From contig CAYSIF010000030.1 of the NCBI GenBank assembly GCA_964431035.1, positions 1 to 20,162 of the forward strand: 20,162 nt of DNA. Direction: 5' to 3'. How positions within the stretch are numbered: the first letter of the stretch is position 1; each line of letters opens with the position of its first letter. The position numbers and the translations under genes are program-made. Of the stretch, positions 1 through 7,132 are shown piece by piece. The notes beneath the pieces were generated by a model. It was not told the DNA's origin. It was given only the letters and a program-made list of their open reading frames with translations, and searched no databases. This stretch comes from Methanobrevibacter_A sp964431035. GTDB lineage: Archaea > Methanobacteriota > Methanobacteria > Methanobacteriales > Methanobacteriaceae.

Positions 1-55
1 TATAAAAATTGGAAAAAAGAATTTATACCAAAAGTTTGGTAACTAACTATAATAA
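1..55 (+). repeat. Left copy of 55-bp perfect inverted repeat
   Basis: These bases are the exact reverse complement of 20108-20162, and identity stops at base 56. The match reaches the first base of the window, so the repeat may be longer and continue outside. Inside it, 27-42 is a near-palindrome (TACCAAA-AG-TTTGGTA). Read rightward, frame 1 gives YKNWKKEFIPKVW followed by TAA at 40-42. The repeat may therefore be the 3' end of a duplicated gene such as a transposase; that is inference. A TATA-like AATTTATA at 20-27 preceded by an A-rich stretch is also present, so a shared promoter is an alternative reading. Confidence 0.9.
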
Positions 56-170
56 AAATAAAAAGGTTAAAAAAGAAGAAAAAACAGTACCTCACAAATC
101 AAACCAACAAAAACTACAAATCAAACTCAAAAAAGCACAAACAACACTCAAAAAATACTTAAATATCTAG
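6..170 (+). pseudogene. Possible 3' remnant of an unidentified + strand gene
   Basis: Frame 3 is open for 54 codons from base 6 to TAG at 168-170, after an in-frame TAA at 3-5, and has no start codon. The encoded tail is rich in Lys, Gln and Asn and ends in a helix-like stretch (KLQIKLKKAQTTLKKYLNI). The DNA of 84-160 is strikingly A/C-rich and almost G-free, unlike the random AT of the next 250 bases, which suggests once-coding sequence. The repeat at 1-55 lies over its upstream part: a single-base slip in the A-run at 30-33 would join frame 1 of the repeat to this frame. No family is recognised. It could be a disrupted gene 3' end or chance. Confidence 0.3.
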
Positions 171-194
171 ACCCCTAAAAAGTATTTTTGGTGA
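151..194 (+). terminator. Stem-loop with T-run after the left-end remnant
   Basis: AAAAATACTT (151-160) pairs perfectly with AAGTATTTTT (180-189) across a 19-nt loop that contains the TAG at 168-170. The descending arm ends in five T. This fits a 3' end for a rightward transcript. Confidence 0.4.
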
Positions 195-422
195 GCATTT
201 GAAAAGTAAAAAAAATAGTTTTTAATATTTTTTTGGAATTTTAAATATTATAATCTACATGTGCTTGTTGAAATATTTTTATTAAGAATTATAATTTAAT
301 ATAAATAAAATTTCACACAATTATTATAGATAATTAATTATTAACTATTAGAATTATTTATCATGATTTTAAAAATATTGGATGAAAAATGATTTCATCA
401 TATTGGCAAATAAAAAAATTCT
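171..422. other. AT-rich non-coding stretch
   Basis: After the hairpin there is no coding frame of note and no GC-rich island that would betray a structured RNA. The only clear structure is a hairpin at 381-399 just downstream of the fumarase gene. Confidence 0.6.
381..399 (-). terminator. Hairpin downstream of fumB
   Basis: GATGAAA (381-387) and TTTCATC (393-399) form a 7-bp stem with a 5-nt loop, about 25 nt past the fumB stop. On the minus strand it is followed by a T-rich tract (the A-run at 370-376), so it is a plausible end for the mfnA-fumB transcript. Confidence 0.45.
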
Positions 423-920
423 TTAAAACAAACTTTCACCATTAATAACTGCAACAATACCTGGCAAATTTTCAACCTTTAATTTAAATAATGCTTCAAT
501 TCCTTCTTCTTCAAACATTAAGACTTTTTTATCTTGTATTGTGTTTGTTAATAATGCGGCTGTTGGAGGAGTAACTACAAAAATACTATTCTCCTCTTTT
601 AACCCACTAATTGATTCACTATTTAACGAACCTTTACCAATATGCACTTTAACACCATTTTTTGATAAAGGAATTATAGAGGATTCAATTTCTACTTTAT
701 TACTAGTTGTTGGAGATATACCTGCATCACTTACTGCAGTATGCATTATTACAGAACCTTCCAAATCTGCATTAATCATTTCATTATTTTCTAATTTATT
801 AACTAATTTTGGTAGGATTGCATCTCTTCCAGTGTAAATTATCCCACTTATACTTATTTTATCTCCAAGTTTAAGTTTTCCTATATCTTCATCACTTATA
901 GGTGTTTTAAGATTTATCAT
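423..920 (-). CDS. fumB: Fumarate hydratase class I, beta subunit
   Basis: This 165-residue protein matches the C-terminal (beta) domain of class I, Fe-S fumarases, which interconvert fumarate and malate in the reductive branch of methanogen carbon metabolism. Visible landmarks are the GIIYTGRDA segment near residues 26-34 and GISPTTSNK near 67-75, the family's substrate-side loop (usually GPTTS). The Fe-S cysteines lie in the separate alpha subunit, which is not in this window. The length is slightly short for the family. The ATG comes two bases after the mfnA stop codon, so the two genes are cotranscribed and probably translationally coupled; no strong Shine-Dalgarno precedes it. A tartrate dehydratase beta subunit is the main alternative. 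Gene naming (fumB, fumA-C-terminal) varies between annotations. Confidence 0.82.
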   Translation of the reverse strand: MINLKTPISDEDIGKLKLGDKISISGIIYTGRDAILPKLVNKLENNEMINADLEGSVIMHTAVSDAGISPTTSNKVEIESSIIPLSKNGVKVHIGKGSLNSESISGLKEENSIFVVTPPTAALLTNTIQDKKVLMFEEEGIEALFKLKVENLPGIVAVINGESLF

Positions 921-922
921 AA

Positions 923-2080
923 CTATTTAATCTCTTTTAAATCATTAATTAAATCTATTATATTATTACGTTTAATATGCCTCATCATTATTACTCTTAT
1001 TGCTTCAGGATGACTTGATTCAGATACTAACCAACCATATTTCTCTAATTCTAATGCTAAATCATGAGTTGGCATTTCAGGATGATTAAATGCAACAATG
1101 TTTAATTCAGGTTCTGTTACAACATCATATCCTAAATTAACAAGCTCATCTTTTAAGAATAATGTGTTTTCCATAGCTTCTAATGCAAATTTACTGTATC
1201 CCTCATATCCTAAATAGTTTATTAATCCATAAACTGCTGCTGCAGAGGCCCCTAAACGTGTCCCTACAATTGTTGATTGTGTTTTATAGGTTAAATATGG
1301 AGTGTTAACTTCCATTTCTTCTAAAATTTTATTATTTCTAAATAGAATACAACCAGAAGGTATGGGTGCTAAACCCATTTTATGAGGATCTATTGTTATA
1401 GAATCCACACCAGGTAAACCAAAATCGAAATCAGGAAAATCATAATTATGTTTTCTTAAAAATGGTATTACGAAACCTCCAAAAGCTGCATCAACATGTA
1501 AATGAACATCTTTATCTTCTGCAATATCTGATAATATTGGGATTGGGTCTACTTTACCTAATTCTGTTGATCCTGCAACTCCTACAATGGCTACTGTATT
1601 TTTTGTAATATTATCTTGTACAAAGTCTGTAGATATTTTATATTCTTCATCTAATGGTGCTTGTATTAATTTAAGTCCCAGTATGTCTTCTGCTTTTTTA
1701 AATGAGAAGTGTGCTGATTCTGGAACCATTATTTCTCCATTTGTGATTCCTTTATTTTTTGCTATGTTTCTTGCTCCTCTCATTGCCATTAGATTTGCTT
1801 CTGTTCCGCCAGTAACTATGTTACCTACGATGTTTTCTCTGCTTCCAAGGAGTGTTCCTAGTTGTTTTATTGTTTTATCTTCTATGGTTTTTGTTCCTGG
1901 AAATAGTCCTGGGTCTCCAAGGTTTGTAGTTAAGAATTTAATGAATATTTCTTTTGCAAATGGATGTGGTTCTGTGCACATTGATCCTAATATTTTTCCA
2001 GATTCATAGGTATGGTCTTGTTTGTGATAATATTCTAATTCTTTTAGGATATCTGATTTGTTTTGATTTTTATTGTTCAT
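923..2080 (-). CDS. mfnA: L-tyrosine (or aspartate) decarboxylase MfnA
   Basis: This is a PLP-dependent group II decarboxylase of 385 residues. The PLP lysine is K234 in SITIDPHKMG, with the cofactor-binding aspartate at D197 in HVDAAFGG and GGTEAN at 91-96. In methanogens MfnA decarboxylates tyrosine to tyramine for methanofuran, the C1 acceptor of the Fwd complex encoded at 10797-17194; some homologues instead make beta-alanine from aspartate for coenzyme A. In this window the methanofuran role is the natural reading, but sequence alone does not exclude the other. The length is normal. Its ATG overlaps the stop of a six-codon upstream frame (2077-2097) in an ATGA arrangement. It is followed after two bases by fumB. 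Confidence 0.9.
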   Translation of the reverse strand: MNNKNQNKSDILKELEYYHKQDHTYESGKILGSMCTEPHPFAKEIFIKFLTTNLGDPGLFPGTKTIEDKTIKQLGTLLGSRENIVGNIVTGGTEANLMAMRGARNIAKNKGITNGEIMVPESAHFSFKKAEDILGLKLIQAPLDEEYKISTDFVQDNITKNTVAIVGVAGSTELGKVDPIPILSDIAEDKDVHLHVDAAFGGFVIPFLRKHNYDFPDFDFGLPGVDSITIDPHKMGLAPIPSGCILFRNNKILEEMEVNTPYLTYKTQSTIVGTRLGASAAAVYGLINYLGYEGYSKFALEAMENTLFLKDELVNLGYDVVTEPELNIVAFNHPEMPTHDLALELEKYGWLVSESSHPEAIRVIMMRHIKRNNIIDLINDLKEIK

Positions 2081-2208
2081 TCAATGTAAGCTTCCATAAA
2101 GTTTTTCTTATTTTAAATTTTTTTTAGGAAAAAGTGATTTTTTAATTATTAAAATATGAAAAAAAGTAGTGAAAATGTTAAAAAATTTTAAAAAAAAGTT
2201 TTTTTTTG

Positions 2209-2249
2209 GAAAAAGATAAAAATGAAATAGTAATTATTTTATCTTTTTC
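2209..2249 (-). terminator. 13-bp hairpin over the ppsA stop codon, then U-tracts
   Basis: GAAAAAGATAAAA (2209-2221) is perfectly complementary to 2237-2249, with a 15-nt loop. The ppsA stop (2239-2241) and last codons form the ascending arm on the minus strand. Long T-runs follow downstream on that strand (2172-2207). It is a strong candidate for 3'-end formation or mRNA protection. Confidence 0.65.
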
Positions 2250-4530
2250 TTGCAGCATCGAGTATTAATTTTTTCTCTGCGATAGCTACTGTTCTGCGTA
2301 CTTCTGGTACTGCATCAGTGTTTGCAGATACGCTTGTTATTCCCATTTGAACTAGTTTTTCAACTACTTCTGGTTTGCTTCCTGCTTGTCCGCAGATACT
2401 GCATTTAACACCGTTTTCAACACATGCTTTGATTGTTCTTTCAACTAGTTTCATTACTGCTGGGTGTTGTTCGTTGTAGTTTTTAGCTACGAATTCGTTG
2501 TTACGGTCAACTGCTAATGTGTATTGTGTTAAGTCGTTTGTTCCTAAGCTTATGAAGTCTAATCCTACTTCTATGAAGTCTTCTATTAGTACTGCTGCTG
2601 CTGGTATTTCTACCATCATTCCGAAGTCTATGTCTTTGTGTGGTATTAGTCCTACACTTTCACAGATTTCTTTTGCTTTTCTTAGTTCGTCAGGGTGGTT
2701 TGCTAGTGGAATCATTACTCCTATGTTTGTGTATCCATCGTCATGGAGTTTTTTAAGTGCTTTGAATTCTGCTTTTAGGATTCCTACTTGGTCTAATTCT
2801 CTTCTGATTCCTCTCCATCCGAGCATTGGGTTTGGTTCGTCTGGTTCGTTTTCTCCACCATCTAGTGTTTTGAATTCGTCTGTTGGTGAGTCTAGTGTTC
2901 TGTACCATACTGGTTTTGGGTAGAATACGTCTGCTACTTTGAGGATGTTTTCTACTAGTATGTTTACTAGTTCGTCTTCTCTTCCTTCATCGATGAATTT
3001 TCCAGGGTGTACTCCTGCTGCTAGCATCATGTGTTCTGTTCTTAGTAGTCCTACTCCATCTGCTCCTGATGCGAATGCTTTTGGTGCTGCTTCTGGCATA
3101 CTTACATTTGCTTTTACTTCTGTTACTGTTAGTAGTGCTTCTTGTGCTACGGTTTGTGGTGCGTTGTTTGCAGATTCTTCTTCTGTGTTGTCTTTGATTA
3201 TTCCTTCATATACGAGTCCTTTTTTACCGTCTGCTGTTACTTCGGTGTTTTCTTTTAGTGTGGATGTTCCGTTTGCTGTTCCTACTACACATGGTATTCC
3301 TAGTTCTCTTGAGATGATTGCTGCGTGACAGGTTACTCCTCCTTCATCAGTTACGATTCCGCTTGCTCTTCTCATTGCTGGAACCATATCTGGTGTGGTC
3401 ATTGTTGTAACCATTACGTCTCCTTCTTTGACTTTGTCTAGTTCGTCTACTCCCATGATGACTGTTACTGGTCCTGATGCTATTCCTGGGCTTGCTCCTA
3501 GACCTTTGATTAGTACTTTTAAATCTGGTGTTTCGTCTTTTGCATCGTCATCTACTTGTACATCGTCGAGTGTTGTTATTGGTCTTGCTTGTAAGAGGAA
3601 TAGTTTTCCTCCTTCCATTGCCCATTCTGTGTCCATTGGTTCGCCGTAGTGAGATTGTACTCTTTTACCCATTTCGGTTAGGTCTACTAGTTCTTCGTCA
3701 GATAGTACTCTTTCTTTACGTTTTTCTTCTGGTACTGGTATTTCTTTACTTGTTCCTTTGTCATCGTTTGCGAACATTGTTTTTTTGTCGCTGACTGTTA
3801 CATCTAGGATTTTATTATCTGCTTTGTTGACTACGTAGTTATCTGGTGTTACTGTTCCTGATACTACTGATTCTCCTAGACCCCATGATCCTTCTATGAG
3901 TGCTATGTTTTCTCCGGTTGATGGGTTTACAGTGAACATTACTCCTGCTTTTTCTGCGTCGACCATTTGTTGAACTACTACTGCGATTAGTACTTTGGAG
4001 TGGTCGAAGTCGTTTTCTTCACGGTAGAATATTGCTCTTGCTTCGAATAAGCTTGCCCAACATTGTCTTACATATTCTATTACATCATTGGATCCTTTTA
4101 CGTGGAGGAATGTGTCTTGTTGTCCTGCGAATGATGCGTCAGGTAGGTCTTCAGCTGTTGCTGATGATCTTATTGCTACGTCTGCTTCATCTACTCCAAT
4201 TGTCTGGGATAAAGCATTGTATGCTTCAATGATATATGTGGATATATCTCCAGGCATTGGTGCGTTTTTGATTATGTTTTTGATTTCGTCTGCTGCGCTT
4301 TGAAGTTCTTTGGTATTGTTTATGTCGATTTTACCTAGAATATCCATTACTGTTTGGAATATTCCGGTTGCTTCCATGAACTTTTGGTAGGTTTCTGCAG
4401 TTATAACAAAACCTGGAGGTACAGGTATGCCTGCTTGGGTTAATTCACCTAAGTTAGCTCCTTTTCCACCAGCTATTCCAATATCATTCTTGCTTATGTC
4501 TTCAAATTTTTTAACGTACATTCTTATCAT
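2239..4530 (-). CDS. ppsA: Phosphoenolpyruvate synthase (pyruvate, water dikinase)
   Basis: It converts pyruvate plus ATP to PEP, AMP and phosphate, the gluconeogenic entry step for autotrophic methanogens. The 763 residues show the full three-domain plan: an ATP-grasp nucleotide-binding domain (about 15-320, with GGKGANLGEL near 21-30 and RSSATAED near 121-128), a swivelling phosphohistidine domain (about 345-440, active-site H402 in GGVTCHAA), and a TIM-barrel PEP-binding domain (about 460-750, with the catalytic cysteine in CSICGQ near 710-715). Codon use is biased toward GAA, GGT, AAA and ATG-friendly codons, suggesting high expression. The first ATG (4530) has AGGA only 3 nt upstream; the ATG at 4521 (MYVKKFED) resembles the family N-terminus better and could be the true start. 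It is monocistronic by spacing. Confidence 0.96.
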   Translation of the reverse strand: MIRMYVKKFEDISKNDIGIAGGKGANLGELTQAGIPVPPGFVITAETYQKFMEATGIFQTVMDILGKIDINNTKELQSAADEIKNIIKNAPMPGDISTYIIEAYNALSQTIGVDEADVAIRSSATAEDLPDASFAGQQDTFLHVKGSNDVIEYVRQCWASLFEARAIFYREENDFDHSKVLIAVVVQQMVDAEKAGVMFTVNPSTGENIALIEGSWGLGESVVSGTVTPDNYVVNKADNKILDVTVSDKKTMFANDDKGTSKEIPVPEEKRKERVLSDEELVDLTEMGKRVQSHYGEPMDTEWAMEGGKLFLLQARPITTLDDVQVDDDAKDETPDLKVLIKGLGASPGIASGPVTVIMGVDELDKVKEGDVMVTTMTTPDMVPAMRRASGIVTDEGGVTCHAAIISRELGIPCVVGTANGTSTLKENTEVTADGKKGLVYEGIIKDNTEEESANNAPQTVAQEALLTVTEVKANVSMPEAAPKAFASGADGVGLLRTEHMMLAAGVHPGKFIDEGREDELVNILVENILKVADVFYPKPVWYRTLDSPTDEFKTLDGGENEPDEPNPMLGWRGIRRELDQVGILKAEFKALKKLHDDGYTNIGVMIPLANHPDELRKAKEICESVGLIPHKDIDFGMMVEIPAAAVLIEDFIEVGLDFISLGTNDLTQYTLAVDRNNEFVAKNYNEQHPAVMKLVERTIKACVENGVKCSICGQAGSKPEVVEKLVQMGITSVSANTDAVPEVRRTVAIAEKKLILDAARKR

Positions 4531-4544
4531 TTTTCCTAAAAAAG

Positions 4545-4555
4545 ATATTTATAAA
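4545..4555 (-). promoter_or_regulatory. TATA-like box upstream of ppsA
   Basis: TTTATAAATAT on the minus strand sits about 25 bp before the ppsA start codons. A start site 22-28 bp downstream would give a very short or absent leader. Another TATA-like stretch lies near 4573-4585, so which box is used cannot be decided here. Confidence 0.35.
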
Positions 4556-4733
4556 AAAATAATCTTGAAATTTGTATAAATTTATTATATAATTATTATT
4601 TGATTTTTATATTAAAAATATGTATATGTAAAAATTTTATGAATTTTATTAAAAGTTAGTTTAGAAAAATAGTATTTTTTTAATGATTATTTTTGAAAAA
4701 AAAATGAGTTAATGAATTTTGAATAAAAGTTTG

Positions 4734-4745
4734 AAAAAAAGTAGT
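4734..4745 (-). terminator. Recurrent ACTACTTTTTTT tract 3' of rpl10e
   Basis: The 12-mer ACTACTTTTTTT (minus strand) lies about 60 nt downstream of the rpl10e stop, and a related GTAGT-A6-GAG element lies at 4779-4792. The identical 12-mer follows ppsA (2159-2170) and the FKBP gene (7072-7083). U-runs are the known core of archaeal termination. Confidence 0.4.
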
Positions 4746-4806
4746 TTTTTTAGTAATTGTTGTGTTTTGTGAAAAAGTGTAGTAAAAAAGAGATTTGGTG
4801 TGGAAT

Positions 4807-5289
4807 TTATTTGACTAAATCTTCACCTTTATCTACAACAATTCTACAAGAGACAGGTAATTTCATACTTGCTCTTTTTAAAGCTAGTTTTGCGTCTAAG
4901 AAGTTTTTAGGTTCAACATCTATTGTTAGTACTTTTTGATCTTTACTGCATAATGCTTCGACACTGATAGCTTTTCCGAATGCTCCTCTCATACCACTTT
5001 GTACACGGTCTGCTCCTGCTCCGGTAGCCATTGGGTTTTCACGTACGATATTGTGTGGGTATGTTCTGATTTTTAGGTGGTATCCTACTCTTCCTGCTTC
5101 TCTTATCATTATTCTGTTAGCTGCAATACGTGCTGCTTCTAAAGCATTGTGTCGTATTTTTGTTGGTTTTTTAACAGCTAAGCTGAGTGAAACTGGAAAT
5201 TCATCTGTTAAGTTACCCATGTCATATTGGACTATTCTTGAGTTTGGTGTTTTTCTAATGTAATCTCTTCTTGAATAAGCACGAACCAT
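4807..5289 (-). CDS. rpl10e: Large-subunit ribosomal protein L10e (uL16)
   Basis: The 160-residue protein is the archaeal L10e (uL16), which binds 23S rRNA near the A-site tRNA. The recognisable N-terminus (MVRAYSRRDYIRKTPNSRI), the HNALEAARIAANR segment and the RTYPHNIVRENP loop followed by GAGADRVQSGMRGAFGK are all hallmarks of the family, and the length is typical. A strong Shine-Dalgarno, GGAGGG, lies 9 nt before the ATG. It is divergent from pcc1 across 297 bp and stands alone rather than in a ribosomal operon. Confidence is very high. Confidence 0.98.
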   Translation of the reverse strand: MVRAYSRRDYIRKTPNSRIVQYDMGNLTDEFPVSLSLAVKKPTKIRHNALEAARIAANRIMIREAGRVGYHLKIRTYPHNIVRENPMATGAGADRVQSGMRGAFGKAISVEALCSKDQKVLTIDVEPKNFLDAKLALKRASMKLPVSCRIVVDKGEDLVK

Positions 5290-5586
5290 ATTTAAGTTCC
5301 CTCCATAATAAAAAATAATAATTTTTTGTTAATTTTATGTAAAATAATAATTATTAATTTTTTAATTTATTTTTAAATTAAAAGAATATTTATCTAAAAA
5401 AAATATTGTATTTTTATAAAATAGTTTTTTATAATAACACTATCTATTTCAATTAACATTAATAAATGTTATGTTAATACTGAAGATTATAAAAGTAATA
5501 CTTTGATTTTTAAAATAAAAAAATATAAAAAATAAAACTTAATAACATAATAAAGAAAAGAAATTAAACACAATCAGGCAAATACT
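5290..5586. promoter_or_regulatory. Divergent control region of rpl10e and pcc1 with nested palindrome
   Basis: This 297-bp region is extremely AT-rich. It contains a nested inverted repeat: TTAACAT (5453-5459) with ATGTTAA (5471-5477), and inside it AACATT (5455-5460) with AATGTT (5465-5470). The position between two divergent genes suits an operator, although AT-rich DNA yields such palindromes by chance. Several TATA-like stretches exist, so individual promoters are not assigned. Confidence 0.35.
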
Positions 5587-5820
5587 ATGAAAATAAAAAG
5601 TAAAATAATCTTTGAATACAAAAAACCAGAATATGCTAAAATATCCCACGAAACACTGAAAATAGATAATGAAGAAGAATATATAAAATCAAAAATAGAT
5701 AATACAAAAACCATATACGAACTAAAAAATAAAAATTTAGGAAGTTTTTTAAATAGTGCAGATGATTTAGTATTCTCAGAAATACTCATAGAAAAAATAC
5801 TTGATAAAACAATAAAATAA
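5587..5820 (+). CDS. pcc1: KEOPS complex subunit Pcc1
   Basis: This 77-residue protein looks like Pcc1, the small dimerising subunit of the KEOPS complex that makes the universal t6A modification at position 37 of ANN-decoding tRNAs. The pattern is right: a beta strand at the N-terminus (SKIIFEY), a helix, central strands, and the family's late motif (LGSFLNSADDLVFSEILIEKIL, in which the LRASxN-like part is LGSFLNS) leading into the C-terminal helix. The length is typical. The ribosome binding site is weak (AGG about 10 nt upstream). Third codon positions favour A and C, unlike the T/G-ending codons of pyrC on the same strand. The other KEOPS genes are not in the window. Confidence 0.8.
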   Translation: MKIKSKIIFEYKKPEYAKISHETLKIDNEEEYIKSKIDNTKTIYELKNKNLGSFLNSADDLVFSEILIEKILDKTIK

Positions 5821-5985
5821 ACAATCTCACTTTAATTTAAATATTAATAACAAAGTTTAATAATAAATATTAACCATAAATATAAATTATTATAAAAATT
5901 TAATAAAGGGACAATTTTATTAAAAAAAATACCAATTAAAAATCATTAAAATAATTAAGGGAAAAAACTATCAGGGAGACGAATA

Positions 5986-7038
5986 ATGAACTGTGAAAAA
6001 CATCCAGATAGAGAATCTACAGCAAACTGTGCTGTCTGTGGAAAATCAATATGTGACGATTGTTTAATAGAAATTGCTGGAAATTCTTATTGTAAAGACT
6101 GTGTTAATGAATTAGTAACTGAAAGCATACTTAAAACTACTGTTGAAAATAAAACAACAGATCAAGAGACAACAGAACCAGAACATATTACAGAAACTGT
6201 TGAAGAAGAACCTACTCTTGAAAAACCAACATTCCGTTCAGCAAGTAATGTTTCAGATATTTTAGAAGAAGAAGGAATTGTTGAAGAAGAAACTGTAGAA
6301 CCAATAGTAGTAGAACATACCTCAGACTTTGGTGGAATTTCAACTGGAGAATACATTGAAGATACAACTACCGTTACTGAAGAACCAGTTCAAGTTGCTA
6401 ATGAACCTGATGAAGATTTAGAAGCCAAATATGAGAAATATTTAGAAGATTTATATCATGATGAACCAAAAAACGATACCCCCGAAGTTACAATAACTGG
6501 AGAGTATGTTGAAGAAACACCAACTGAATACCAAACCCCTGATACAAGTATTGGAATAACTGGAGAATACACTTATCCTCAAGAAGAAGAGGAAGAAGAT
6601 GATATCATTATCCCTGCTCATGCACAGAAAAAAGATGAGGATGAAGGTTTAAGTTATGAGGAAATTCGTGCTAAAATCTTAACTGAACAAGATGCTGATA
6701 ATTATATTGATGATTTTGAGCAACAACAAAGAGAATATGAAAATGAAATAAGAAGTCAATACACTCCCCAAAATAATGACTTTGGTGATGAATCATTATA
6801 CTACGATGATATCATAAATCAAAGAGAAATAGAAGTTGAGGAAGAACCTAAAAATACTGGTGATGGTTTTACAAAAGGTGAAATCGCCCTAAGTATTATC
6901 CTAATAATATTAATTATAATAGTAATGACTTATGTGATATATTTATTCACACTTAGTAATGATTATCCATCATACTTTGATGCGGTTAGAGTATTATTTA
7001 CTAATCCAGCACAATTATTTGAAAATATAATACACTAA
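5986..7038 (+). CDS. B-box-type zinc finger, acidic repeat and C-terminal membrane anchor protein
   Basis: The function is unknown. Three parts are visible in the 350 residues. Residues 3-39 hold a B-box-like zinc finger with ligands C3, H6, C15, C18, C23, C26, C36 and C39. Residues about 50-290 are very acidic and low in complexity (long Glu/Asp/Thr/Pro runs) with three TGEY units at 120-123, 171-174 and 192-195. A single hydrophobic segment lies at about 299-322, followed by a 28-residue tail. There is no signal peptide, so the finger and acidic stalk probably face the cytoplasm. A good Shine-Dalgarno (GGGAG) precedes the ATG. It is monocistronic. An adaptor or scaffold at the membrane is a guess only. 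Confidence 0.8.
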   Translation: MNCEKHPDRESTANCAVCGKSICDDCLIEIAGNSYCKDCVNELVTESILKTTVENKTTDQETTEPEHITETVEEEPTLEKPTFRSASNVSDILEEEGIVEEETVEPIVVEHTSDFGGISTGEYIEDTTTVTEEPVQVANEPDEDLEAKYEKYLEDLYHDEPKNDTPEVTITGEYVEETPTEYQTPDTSIGITGEYTYPQEEEEEDDIIIPAHAQKKDEDEGLSYEEIRAKILTEQDADNYIDDFEQQQREYENEIRSQYTPQNNDFGDESLYYDDIINQREIEVEEEPKNTGDGFTKGEIALSIILIILIIIVMTYVIYLFTLSNDYPSYFDAVRVLFTNPAQLFENIIH

Positions 7039-7039
7039 A

Positions 7040-7065
7040 AAAAATTATTTTAATTTTTATATTTT
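7040..7065 (+). terminator. Hairpin and T-tract after the zinc-finger gene
   Basis: AAAAATTA (7040-7047), a TTT loop and TAATTTTT (7051-7058) start two bases after the stop codon and run into further T-rich sequence. The stem is pure A/T, so it is weak. Confidence 0.4.
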
Positions 7066-7071
7066 TAATTT

Positions 7072-7132
7072 AAAAAAAGTAGTAAAAAAAGAGTTTTTTA
7101 TAGATGAAAAATAATTAAAATTATTCTTCATC
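7072..7132 (-). terminator. Hairpin over the FKBP stop codon plus ACTACTTTTTTT tract
   Basis: GATGAA-A-AATAATT (7103-7116) pairs with AATTATT-C-TTCATC (7119-7132) with one mismatch; the FKBP stop (7121-7123) lies in the stem. Read on the minus strand the hairpin is followed by T-runs and by ACTACTTTTTTT (7072-7083). Confidence 0.55.

Noticed and set aside
171..422. Structured RNA, tRNA or riboswitch in the left non-coding stretch
   Set aside because: In such an AT-rich genome functional RNAs appear as GC-rich islands and none is present here or in the other gaps.
2498..3649. Several open frames on the + strand opposite ppsA
   Set aside because: They are low-complexity Ser/Leu-rich translations of the antisense strand, without ribosome binding sites or families, and ppsA is fully supported.
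5574..5789. Hydrophobic minus-strand frame opposite pcc1
   Set aside because: It is the antisense of the A/C-rich pcc1 gene, which has a recognisable Pcc1 pattern; the hydrophobic look is a by-product of its Lys-rich complement.
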